From assembly GCA_002438785.1 (NCBI GenBank), contig DJQS01000007.1, positions 73,716-137,715 on the forward strand: 64,000 nucleotides of DNA, in the 5' to 3' direction. Positions 55,415 through 62,956 of this stretch are shown piece after piece. Numbering within the stretch: the first letter of the stretch is position 1; each line of letters starts with the position of its first letter. The position numbers and the translations under genes are program-made. The notes under the pieces were generated by a model that was not told the origin of the DNA, made no database searches, and worked only from the letters and a program-made list of their open reading frames with translations. Source of the stretch: Caryophanales bacterium UBA6380. Its GTDB lineage: Bacteria > Bacillota_I > Bacilli_A > RFN20 > CAG-826.

Positions 55415-55451
55415 ATCCTTCTAGCAAAAAATCATTGTTAGGAGGATTTTT
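55415..55451 (+). terminator. Terminator after tRNA-His
   Basis: Stem ATCCTTCTAGC (55415-55425) and GTTAGGAGGAT (55437-55447), 11 bp with two G-U pairs, 11 nt loop, then a T-run. The second arm also holds AGGAGG placed as a ribosome binding site for the small gene at 55457. Confidence 0.8.
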
Positions 55452-55456
55452 CTTTT

Positions 55457-55609
55457 ATGAAAAAGTTAGAAATTACTTATGTTCTTGATAAGATATCTGA
55501 AGGTTATAAGCCACCTATAAAACACGAGTTGATGTTAGGTAATAGAAGTAGCAATACTGGTTATCATGAAATCTACTATAGGAAAAGTAAAGATTTGTCA
55601 AAGATTTAA
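55457..55609 (+). CDS. Small 50-residue protein or gene fragment, unknown
   Basis: Fifty codons from an ATG with AGGAGG 11 bp upstream; the ribosome binding site lies inside the tRNA-His terminator. The sequence is basic with a Tyr-rich end (Y-H-E-I-Y-Y-R-K-S). No family recognised. It could be the start of a longer, decayed gene. Confidence 0.35.
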   Translation: MKKLEITYVLDKISEGYKPPIKHELMLGNRSSNTGYHEIYYRKSKDLSKI

Positions 55610-55696
55610 AATTATGAAGCGTGATTTTCTCTAATTATAAAGCTATAGACTTAAGAAGAATATATATATAAAATACAGACTCAATAGAAAAAATTT

Positions 55697-55851
55697 GATA
55701 TTAAATTTGCTAAAAATTTAAATTAACGCTATAAACCAATTATTTTAGTTGCTCAAAATGGTTCTAGTAAATCTTCAATTATTTAAATATTGTGGATTCA
55801 TTTTATGAAATGATAAACAAAGCCTTTAATGATGTTTATTTTAACATATGA
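55697..55851 (+). pseudogene. Remnant of a P-loop (AAA/SMC-type) ATPase
   Basis: Reading from 55727, P-I-I-L-V-A-Q-N-G-S-S-K-S-S resembles an ATPase Walker A of the N-G-x-G-K-S-S type with Gly changed to Ser. The frame has a TAA just before (55724) and after (55784). The likely continuation, I-V-D-S-F-Y-E-M-I-N-K-A-F, is in another frame (55789-55848) and ends in TGA. Stops and a frameshift show decay. The rest of 55610-56073 holds no gene that can be supported. Confidence 0.4.
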
Positions 55852-56073
55852 TGGGTTGTGTGGATATCAATATTTCAAAAAAACATTAGTTCTAAAGTCC
55901 AACATTAGGGGTTCAGTATAGTTATTAAGGCATCGGGTTAAATTAGTTCTATTATTGGATATCATATTATATTTTTTGAAATTTTATAAAATGTATAATA
56001 AGTTATAGGACTTATATAAATTACTTAACCTTGATTAATTATTATAAAATATAAAAGGAGGTGCCATAAAACT

Positions 56074-57080
56074 GTGAAAAAAATAAAAATTTTAACACTT
56101 ATCGCTATAACGTTAGGTATTTCTTTAACTTTTTTAAAACCTCTCTCAACTGGTAAAGAATTGAAATACTTTGTAGAAGATTGTAATGGCTTGGTTGAGG
56201 ATGCTAATAAATTATTTAACGAATATTACAATCCAAATGAATATTATTCGAATAATAATAGTTGTGATTTAATTAGAAAAAGCAGCTTAAAAAAGTTAAA
56301 TAATTCATCAGAAGTGAATCATTTAGATAACGATAAACAATATTGGTCTATTTCTATTGAAAACATGTACCAAGACTTGTCAGAAGAAAATAAGAAAACA
56401 TTTATTGATATTAAGAATAATACACCAAAATTTGAGTTAGCATTCTCAATATTAACTGGTGAAGACAATGTAGAAACAAAGTCAGGGCCAAACAAAGAAA
56501 TAAATATAAATGGTGTAAAGAAAAAAATTATAAAAATTAATACTAATATTAAGCGCTTAATAGGTGCTGGCTCGGCAGCTATTGCTTTTTCAACAATTTC
56601 TTCTATGGTTGCTGGAATTAATGCTTCATTTTGGATACCATAAGCTGGATGGGCTGTTGCTGCAGTATTAGTAGCTTCATTAATAATTTATATCGTTGCT
56701 AATTGGAGCTATGTTAAGGAAAGCTTTAATTCATTTGTAGAAACTTTAAAGCGCTCATATTCTAGAGTTGCAGGTTTATTAAATAAAGCTGCTGATCACG
56801 TTAAAGAAGAAAGCAAAAATAATCCAGATGTCGCTGATGATCCGACTTCAAGAAATCAAACGCAAAAGCAAGTTGAGAATGGTCAAGCCCTTAAAGAAGT
56901 AGATAGGGTAGATTCTACTTTTATAATAAATACGGTCAACCTCATGTTCATTTTAAAGATGGAACATCCTTAAATAGGGATGGAACAATTCATGATAAAG
57001 GGCATGGGAGGCCAAATCCTTCAAGTAAAGTGTGGGATTGGTTACATAGAAATGGATGGTGTCAAAATGGAATCAAATAA
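56074..57080 (+). pseudogene. Broken polymorphic-type toxin gene
   Basis: A GTG at 56074 with AAAGGAGGTG opens a frame with a signal peptide (residues about 4-22), then a Gly/Ala-rich hydrophobic region. An in-frame TAA at 56641 interrupts it, but the frame continues with A-G-W-A-V-A-A-V-L (membrane helix) and a polar linker. A one-base shift in a T-run near 56925 then leads to a C-terminal domain, G-Q-P-H-V-H-F-K-D-G-T-S-L-N-R-D-G-T, ending R-N-G-W at 57080. That ending is like toxin tips of secreted polymorphic toxins. Two breaks mean it is probably inactive. Confidence 0.55.
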
Positions 57081-57474
57081 AAATATAGGGTTTTCAAATA
57101 AGAGCATACTAATTCCTCTTTTTGATGTTTTACATGATTCTTCTGTACAGTTTAAGGTTGTTGATGATTACAATATTGAGTTAATTGTTCAATGCATGAA
57201 CGAATCAATATCAAAAAAGATTAACCTTTGCTTTTTTGATTCTGTTTTAGATTCATTTACAATTTATAGGTTTTCAAATGAAAATGGAAATTTTATCGGT
57301 AAAATCGTTGATAAAGGGGAATCTAAAGATTTAGAAAAATTAAAGGTTGAATTAATTGATAGCTTTTTTACAAATATTGATATAGTTTTTTATTCTGTTG
57401 ACATAAGTTCTAAAATATATGGAGATAAATTTTTAATTAAATTCTTAAATATAAAAAGTATTTCATTTAATTAG
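57067..57474 (+). CDS. Candidate immunity protein of the adjacent toxin
   Basis: A 135-residue soluble, acidic protein without recognised family. It starts 14 bp inside the end of the toxin frame, as immunity genes of polymorphic toxins usually do, and is intact (a long open frame in an otherwise decaying area). An ATG at 57052 is also possible. Role inferred from position only. Confidence 0.5.
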   Translation: MESNKNIGFSNKSILIPLFDVLHDSSVQFKVVDDYNIELIVQCMNESISKKINLCFFDSVLDSFTIYRFSNENGNFIGKIVDKGESKDLEKLKVELIDSFFTNIDIVFYSVDISSKIYGDKFLIKFLNIKSISFN

Positions 57475-57481
57475 ATTTTTT

Positions 57482-57592
57482 ATGTATACACATCAAAATA
57501 GAAAATATTACATAGTAAGTAATGTCATTTCACTTCAAGTAATTTCATCACACAAAGATGCAAAAAGTATAGATTTTATCGAAGAAAAATAG
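57482..57592 (+). CDS. Small 36-residue ORF, doubtful
   Basis: An ATG 8 bp after the immunity gene opens 36 codons with no membrane segment or motif. The ribosome binding site is poor. It may be a degraded continuation or noise. Confidence 0.2.
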   Translation: MYTHQNRKYYIVSNVISLQVISSHKDAKSIDFIEEK

Positions 57593-57658
57593 TTCTTTAC
57601 ATTAGTTAAAATTTTGTTAGAATAGGGGTGCTAGTGAGAAGTAATTACTTATCATTAG

Positions 57659-57750
57659 TTCACTCTTAAAGGCTTAAGTTTCTTACTTAAAAGCTAATTA
57701 AAAATGAGTGAAAGTGTAGTGAACTTTGTCTTCACTACTAAAGTTCACTC
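57659..57750 (+). promoter_or_regulatory. Region with competing RNA hairpins, attenuator-like
   Basis: TTCACTC (57659-57665) can pair with GAGTGAA (57706-57712), enclosing an imperfect inner hairpin. GAGTGAA can also pair with a second TTCACTC at 57744-57750. AGTGAACTTT (57718-57727) pairs perfectly with AAAGTTCACT (57740-57749) and is followed by CAATTTTTC, a terminator form; AGTGAA can instead pair with TTCACT at 57731-57736. The arrangement allows mutually exclusive structures upstream of the helicase frame. Confidence 0.4.
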
Positions 57751-57884
57751 AATTTTTCTAAAAAGTGATTGTTATCTAAGTAATGAAGATTCTCTTCTTT
57801 GCTTTTTAAGTTAAGTAAATTAGGAGAATTACGAACATTTCTTAAATGAATTGCTTCTTAATTCCTTTCATTACTCTCTATTAA

Positions 57885-59654
57885 ATAAGATATCTTTTAT
57901 ATAATCCACTAAATAAGATACTAAAAAACATTCAATATAAGGAAAATAGAGGGAACCCTAATGATAAATTAGGAGGATTATTTTTACCCAATGGTTGCAT
58001 ACCATTTGATAGGAATCCTTTTTGTACTTTTCTTTTAGGACATAAGACTAGAACCTCTGATTTACTAGAATGTATTCCTATCAAAGGGCATGATTATGAA
58101 ATCTTGATTAAGAAGTTAAACAATTTATCTAGAGATGAAGGAAGATTATTCTTTAAAAAAGAAGATTTAGGTTGCAAATTAGACTATGTGGATTCATCTA
58201 TTGAATCATTTAATAACTCAATTTATAAGCCAAAACATGAAAATAGAAAAATAAAGGAATTTAAAGGAAAGCTCTATATTAAAGAAGAGGTTGATGATAC
58301 AAAAGAAATAATTGAATCACTGCAAAAGCGTAGCCAAATTGGAGTGGATAATTATCAAAAAGAAGCTAATGAATGGTTAAATAAAAATATCAATGAAGTA
58401 AAGGGCGAAGAGAAAATTTCCGCTATTAAGAAAGGTTTTTCTAATAGTCATATTTTTATGATTTATGGATCAGCAGGGGTCGGTAAAACCACATTGATGA
58501 ATATGTTTGCTGAGATTTTTAAAGATGAAAGTGCATTATGCCTATCAGTTACTAATTCCTCAGTGCAAAATTTAAGAAGCAAGATTAGCAATGATAATTT
58601 TGACTTTATGACCATTGAATCTTTTATCAATAGTGGTCCAACTAATCCATCCCTATCTTTAATACTTATTGATGAGTGTAGTATGGTAAGTAATAAAGAT
58701 ATGGCTTCTATTCTTTCAAAATTAACTGATGACACTATCATTTTAATGTCTGGGGACACTTACCAAATCGAATCGATAGAATTTGGAAACTGGTTTAAGC
58801 TTGGTCAAAATTTTTTAAAAGATGATTGCTATGTTAATTTAACTGAGAATTATAGAACTAGTAATTGTTATCTATCTAATTTATGGAATACTGTTAGAGC
58901 TGCAAATGCTAATATGGGAAGCAAAGAAAATTTAATTGAAGCAATGTTAGCAAGATACAATTTTACTTCCGCAGATGTAGAAAGTATTTTGAATAAAACT
59001 TCCTTTAATGATGATGAAATTGCTCTGTGCTTAAATTATGACGGTCTATATGGTTTAAATAATATTAATTTGTTATTACAAGCTCAAAATAATAATCGCT
59101 CTTATAAATTTGGAGATTATATTTTCAAGCCTAATGATCCTATTTTATTTAAGGCAAACTCCTATTATAAAGGGATGTTTTATAACAACCTTAAAGGAAA
59201 AATAATAAAAATAGAGCAAGAAGAAAATGATATTTATTTTACCATTAGTGTAGATAGCAAAATAGAATACTCCTCTAATGAAAATGTTGAGATTTTAGAT
59301 TTTAATGATGATTATTCTATTGTCAAAATTAAGATAGAAAATTATCAAGAAAAACATTACGATGATGATTCATCTTCAACAACTTTAATACCTTTCCAAT
59401 TAGCTTATGCAATATCAATTCATAAAGCACAAGGTCTTGAATATGATTCAGTTAAAATTGTCATTACAGAAGAAAGTGAAGAAAACATCTCTTACAATAT
59501 TTTCTATACAGCAATAACAAGAGCTAAAAATAATTTAAAGATATACTGGGATCCAGAAGTTCAAAGAAGGGTTATTGACAGATTTAAGCCCAAATCTCCA
59601 AATGATGATGTTGATACATTGATTCGATTATTTCCTGCACTCAAAGTTGAGTAG
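57885..59654 (+). CDS. SF1 (RecD/UvrD-like) helicase, no start codon visible
   Basis: The frame from the TTG at 58104 gives 516 residues, but the same frame is open and protein-like back to a TAA at 57882 and has no ATG, GTG or TTG in 57885-58103. The helicase part has Walker A G-S-A-G-V-G-K-T-T, motif II I-D-E-C-S-M, motif III S-G-D-T-Y-Q, and C-terminal A-I-S-I-H-K-A-Q-G-L-E and T-A-I-T-R-A-K. It is either 5'-truncated or starts in an unusual way. An AGGAGG at 57971-57976 precedes no in-frame start. Its role may be DNA processing for a mobile element. Confidence 0.7.
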   Translation: MRYLLYNPLNKILKNIQYKENRGNPNDKLGGLFLPNGCIPFDRNPFCTFLLGHKTRTSDLLECIPIKGHDYEILIKKLNNLSRDEGRLFFKKEDLGCKLDYVDSSIESFNNSIYKPKHENRKIKEFKGKLYIKEEVDDTKEIIESLQKRSQIGVDNYQKEANEWLNKNINEVKGEEKISAIKKGFSNSHIFMIYGSAGVGKTTLMNMFAEIFKDESALCLSVTNSSVQNLRSKISNDNFDFMTIESFINSGPTNPSLSLILIDECSMVSNKDMASILSKLTDDTIILMSGDTYQIESIEFGNWFKLGQNFLKDDCYVNLTENYRTSNCYLSNLWNTVRAANANMGSKENLIEAMLARYNFTSADVESILNKTSFNDDEIALCLNYDGLYGLNNINLLLQAQNNNRSYKFGDYIFKPNDPILFKANSYYKGMFYNNLKGKIIKIEQEENDIYFTISVDSKIEYSSNENVEILDFNDDYSIVKIKIENYQEKHYDDDSSSTTLIPFQLAYAISIHKAQGLEYDSVKIVITEESEENISYNIFYTAITRAKNNLKIYWDPEVQRRVIDRFKPKSPNDDVDTLIRLFPALKVE

Positions 59655-59798
59655 TTTATTTGATCGTACTTTTTAGAGTTGCTTGAATTTGATAATATAT
59701 TCTTATTCAATTCTGAGAAGGGCTGGAAATAATAGGAAATGCAACTAATAATCATTATGGTTTTAACATTCATATAGCTTTGATAAAGGTAATGAGAC

Positions 59799-59938
59799 CT
59801 TCTTTTTTCAGGTCGATTTCTTCGCATTGGATGATATTTATCTAATAAGGGTGATAGAGCCTGAAAAGATAGAATATGGAAAAATATCCAAAGGAAGATA
59901 ATTGGTCGAAACCCTGTTTCCACGCATCATTCCTAAGC
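59799..59938 (+). repeat. Imperfect ~140 bp direct repeat, copy 1
   Basis: Begins CTTCTTTTTTCAGG(T)CGATTTCTTCGCATT and ends near CCTAAGC. It matches the 62721-62856 segment in the same orientation, with substitutions and small gaps. No gene is seen between 59655 and here. The two copies enclose about 2.9 kb. Confidence 0.65.
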
Positions 59939-59981
59939 GAATTTGCTTTTCCATTGAGTACGCCATGGAAGTGGCGGAATC

Positions 59982-60029
59982 AGCGGAAAATTCCTTCCAC
60001 GTGCGTTTTCCGCTCTTTTGGGAAAAGAG
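59982..60029 (+). repeat. Two back-to-back perfect hairpins in GC-richer DNA
   Basis: AGCGGAAAA (59982-59990) pairs with TTTTCCGCT (60006-60014). CTCTTTT (60013-60019) pairs with AAAAGAG (60023-60029) around GGG. The two stems share 2 bp. A preceding GTGGCGGAATC (59971-59981) looks like the D-arm of a leucine-type tRNA. Confidence 0.5.
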
Positions 60030-60150
60030 ACGAAACGGAAACGGCTCGGCTCTTCTCGACCTGGTTTGTTGATGACTGGCAAGAGCCTAAGCGGCATCGG
60101 AAAATTTGGTGGTTCCAATCATTGAATTGCATTGAAGTTGCAATAACTCG

Positions 60151-60208
60151 CAGGATTCAAAATCATTCGGAGAAATCCGTGCGAGTTCGACTCCCGCACC
60201 GGGCACCA
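60151..60208 (+). pseudogene. 3' part of a tRNA-Leu (CAA), 5' half missing
   Basis: A class-II tRNA 3' region: anticodon loop TTCAAAA (anticodon CAA at 60158-60160), variable arm CGGA-GAAA-TCCG, T-loop TTCGACT, acceptor strand ACCGGGC and CCA ending at 60208. No matching GCCCGGT acceptor strand lies within the 90 bases before it, and the anticodon stem has two mismatches. Such fragments are typical of tRNA attachment-site remnants left by integrated elements. Confidence 0.5.
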
Positions 60209-60458
60209 TGGTAAATTTTGGCATCTTAACTTTTTTGCTAGGAGATTTTTGATTTTCATTGTAAAATTCGAGAACAATATATCTATAACTATTCAATGGA
60301 CTATTAGTGGTTTAAAGACGTTTTCTTCGTCTTCCTATGTCGGACATTCTCTTGCTATAGAACGTTGGCCGATTCACTAAAAGACATCTTCTACATGCTT
60401 TGGAGATTGATTTGATTATCATGTTGGAGTCCGGAAGTACCAAGATAATGGCTTCTCT

Positions 60459-60677
60459 TTGCGCTTGATGAAGAGCGCGGTCATCATCAACGACTCCGTT
60501 GTGCATGATTTTCAACCTGACCCCAAACTAAATGAACAAAATTCTGAAGCTCTTTGCAAGAGCTGTGGGAATTTCAATGAGAATGAAAGGAATTTCATCG
60601 TCATAACCTCGAAATACGAAGGCTTCCTTGCCGAACGAGAGAAGGTGGTTATTCATCGAGGAGTCAATTATCCCTAA
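60459..60677 (+). CDS. Possible gene fragment in GC-richer DNA, unknown
   Basis: A 72-codon open frame without a clear ribosome binding site. Codon and base use are unlike the chromosome and like the neighbouring DUF4143 cassette. One C-x-x-C (C-K-S-C) is present. It could be the end of a longer gene whose start was lost. No family recognised. Nothing else is supportable between 60209 and 60458. Confidence 0.25.
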   Translation: MRLMKSAVIINDSVVHDFQPDPKLNEQNSEALCKSCGNFNENERNFIVITSKYEGFLAEREKVVIHRGVNYP

Positions 60678-60714
60678 AGCAGCCATTGGCAACTGGTTGA
60701 TTAATGTAAAAAAG

Positions 60715-60743
60715 TGTGCGAATGCACATATTTACGCACTAAC
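60715..60743 (+). repeat. 29 bp repeat flanking the DUF4143 gene, copy 1
   Basis: Starts TGTGCGAATGCAC, an inner hairpin GTGC/GCAC, and continues to TTTACGCACTAAC. It matches 22 of 29 bases with 62175-62203 in the same orientation. Confidence 0.55.
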
Positions 60744-60827
60744 TAGGCAATCAAAAAAGAGGTAGAGTGAATTTCCCATAAGAAAAAACAAGACCCAATA
60801 AGCCTGAGCTTCCCGATAAGACAATGA

Positions 60828-62147
60828 TCAATCTAAGGATTTTTCATTCAATAGGAAATCGAAGAGGTTCATATGCAAAATTCCATATTCGTCATAGGTG
60901 CCATTCCCTTCGTATTTGGTGATCAGCACCTTCTTAAAGGAATTGTCTACCTTTCTAAGAGGCCTCAATTCCTGCTCCATCTTCTCATCATCCGGAATGT
61001 ATAGAGCGGACTGGATATAGATGATTTGATCGAATTTCTCCCCGATGAAGTCCACTTCAAGACTTGCCCTTTGAGTCTTGCCGTTTGAATGGTCGAAAAC
61101 GGTTATGGCGCCAACGGAAACATGGTAACCACGATAGAGGAGCTCGTTATAGATGACGTTCTCCATATAGTGGGGTTCCTGATCCTTTCCGACGAAGGCG
61201 GAGGCGGCATAACGTAGTCCCATGTCCTCGAAGTAATACTTGTAGGATGCACCGATGAACTTGCGCCCCGTAAGGTCATACCTGCCTGCCGAGTTGAGCA
61301 GGAAGGAGTCTTCCATGTGCTCGATATATTTGGAGACGGTAACTGGTTGGATGGTGGACTTCATCTCCGATTTGAAGGTATTGGCAATCTTGGTCGGGTT
61401 GACGATGGAGCCGACGTTGGTGGCCATCACCTTGACCAGATCCCTAATCACGGATTCGTTTCTTAGCGAATATCTTTCGATGATGTCATTGATGTAGGTG
61501 CTTTCGAACACTTGTTTTAGGTATTCGCGTTTCAATGGCTCGTCCGGAAGAAGGGAAACCTGAGGCAAACCGCCATAGAGATAGTACTGCTTCCATAAGG
61601 AAAAAATGTCCAGATTCCTTTGGGCGTTCGTTTCCTTGAATTCCTTGAAGGTGAGTGGGTGGATTCTTATCTGCCACCCCCTTCCACGGAATTCGGTGGC
61701 GATGTCGCTAGAAAGCATGTGGGAATTGCTCCCGGTCACGAAGACTTCGACGTTTTTAAGGCCTAAGAAACCATTGAGTACATCGTAGAAAGTGACCTTA
61801 GGGGCATTTCTATCCTCGGTCTTATAGCCCTTGAAAGCGGGGTTGTCTACGCTCTTGCAGAACTGGATTTCGTCTATGAGAAAATAGTACCTCGAACCGT
61901 CTTTGACTTTGTCAATGAAATAGGAAGACAGGTCGACGGGGTTTCGGTATTTGATGTTGCTTACATCATCGAGGGACATCTCAATGATGTGGTCAGCCTT
62001 CACACCCGAGGAAAGGAGGTAATCCTTGAAGATATGAAACAGAAGGAAGGACTTTCCACATCTCCTCGGCCCAGTAATGATTTTGGCCATACCATTGCCG
62101 ATGGAGGCCTTCAGCTTGTCTAAATAGAAATCTCTTGAAATATACAT
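60828..62147 (-). CDS. ATP-binding protein of the AAA_14/DUF4143 family
   Basis: A 439-residue ATPase with an N-terminal P-loop domain (G-P-R-R-C-G-K-S, then I-D-E-I-Q-F-C and V-T-G-S-N-S-H-M-L, L-T-F-K-E-F) and a C-terminal DUF4143 nuclease-like region with E-N-V-I-Y-N-E-L-L-Y-R-G and V-D-F-I. These proteins are common, often horizontally moved, and of unclear role. Start at 62147 is chosen because GGAGATG precedes it. The base composition is clearly GC-richer than the chromosome, indicating recent transfer. Short direct repeats flank the gene. Confidence 0.9.
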   Translation of the reverse strand: MYISRDFYLDKLKASIGNGMAKIITGPRRCGKSFLLFHIFKDYLLSSGVKADHIIEMSLDDVSNIKYRNPVDLSSYFIDKVKDGSRYYFLIDEIQFCKSVDNPAFKGYKTEDRNAPKVTFYDVLNGFLGLKNVEVFVTGSNSHMLSSDIATEFRGRGWQIRIHPLTFKEFKETNAQRNLDIFSLWKQYYLYGGLPQVSLLPDEPLKREYLKQVFESTYINDIIERYSLRNESVIRDLVKVMATNVGSIVNPTKIANTFKSEMKSTIQPVTVSKYIEHMEDSFLLNSAGRYDLTGRKFIGASYKYYFEDMGLRYAASAFVGKDQEPHYMENVIYNELLYRGYHVSVGAITVFDHSNGKTQRASLEVDFIGEKFDQIIYIQSALYIPDDEKMEQELRPLRKVDNSFKKVLITKYEGNGTYDEYGILHMNLFDFLLNEKSLD

Positions 62148-62174
62148 AAGTATCATCTCCTTAATACATAATTT

Positions 62175-62203
62175 TGTGCTAACGCACGGATCTACGCATT
62201 AAG
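62175..62203 (+). repeat. 29 bp repeat flanking the DUF4143 gene, copy 2
   Basis: Starts TGTGCTAACGCAC and ends CGCATTAAG; 22 of 29 bases match copy 1 at 60715. It lies about 28 bp upstream of the DUF4143 gene start and includes an inner GTGC/GCAC hairpin, so it may also be a control site. Confidence 0.55.
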
Positions 62204-62346
62204 TATACAATATATGTGAAAGCAAATGCACAAAAACGTGATAATTAAATTGAAAAGAGAATAGGTGTCCATGGAAGAGAAAAAAGAACATAGGACATAA
62301 GAAGGTACCTTTCTAAAGAATCTCTAAAGAAGAGATAGAGGAGCTT

Positions 62347-62706
62347 ATGAAGATCTTCATCCTGTGCCACATCGTCGAGCAGACGGGGCACGGCGTTCCC
62401 GAGGCCATCAGGAAATGCGGCGAGAAAGTCTACGATTTCTGGATGTACCCGATAACCATGACCATTCCTTTCGACCGGAGCGGGTTCAAGGACAAACGGG
62501 AAAACGCTACTGTAAAGTTGAGTGAAACGGAAAAAGCCATCCTCCGCTTGATTTCCGAAGACAACGCCATCACTATAGAAGGCCTTTCGGAAAAGATCGG
62601 AAAGCATAGGACAACAATCCTTCGCGCACTTGGCCAATCGAGAGAAAAAGGGCTGGTTAAGAAAGTGGGTTCCGACAAAGCAGGACACTGGGAGATTAAG
62701 AAATGA
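62347..62706 (+). pseudogene. C-terminal fragment of a COG2865/Schlafen-AlbA_2-type regulator
   Basis: A 119-codon frame. Its first half, E-Q-T-G-H-G-V-P-E-A-I-R-K-C-G-E then M-T-I-P-F-D-R-S-G-F, matches the C-terminal ATPase-like part of AlbA_2/COG2865 regulators (HATPase_c_4 type). A helix-turn-helix follows (I-T-I-E-G-L-S-E-K-I-G-K-H-R-T-T-I). The N-terminal AlbA_2 domain of such proteins (usually about 400 residues or more) is missing. No ribosome binding site of quality is present. The base composition matches the DUF4143 cassette. Confidence 0.6.
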
Positions 62707-62720
62707 CGTGTCTGACCAAA

Positions 62721-62856
62721 CTTCTTTTTCAGGCCGATTTCTTCGCATTTAATGTGGTTCATCTTATGAGGATGATTCCTTGAAACGACCGGATATGGCA
62801 AACTATTCACGGAAGATAAGACGTTAGATTCCTGTTTCTACCCATCCTTCCCAAGC
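62721..62856 (+). repeat. Imperfect ~140 bp direct repeat, copy 2
   Basis: Begins CTTCTTTTTCAGGCCGATTTC, shares TTCTTCGCATT, GGAAGATAA and CCTGTTTC blocks with copy 1 (59799-59938), and ends near CCCAAGC. Orientation is the same. No gene overlaps it that can be supported. Confidence 0.65.
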
Positions 62857-62875
62857 TAATAATGAGAAAATAAAT

Positions 62876-62923
62876 TAAGCCAATTTTAGGAATTTATGTA
62901 TGCCAAAACTGGCTTAGATTTTT
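62876..62923 (+). terminator. Hairpin with T-run before the IS21 transposase
   Basis: TAAGCCAATTTTA (62876-62888) and CAAAACTGGCTTA (62904-62916) form a nearly perfect 13 bp stem, followed by GATTTTTT. It could end outside transcription entering the element, or be part of the element's end. Confidence 0.55.
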
Positions 62924-62956
62924 TATACTTTTATTTTGCTGAAAGGAATAAAAGTA

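Noticed and set aside
55229..55441. Open frame across tRNA-His
   Set aside because: It overlaps a complete tRNA and its translation resembles the common false product of tRNA sequence.
56925..56940. Programmed frameshift joining the toxin parts
   Set aside because: The T-run is short and the heptamer does not fit a standard slippery site; with a stop codon 280 bp upstream, decay is simpler.
59876..60214. 112-codon open frame over the tRNA-Leu fragment
   Set aside because: Its end (V-R-V-R-L-P-H-R-A-P) is the typical false translation of a tRNA T-arm; no ribosome binding site.
62245..62810. Two minus-strand open frames over the regulator fragment and repeat copy 2
   Set aside because: They lie opposite a recognisable coding fragment and lack ribosome binding sites; they share only the repeat-derived stretch with a similar false frame at 59561-59923.
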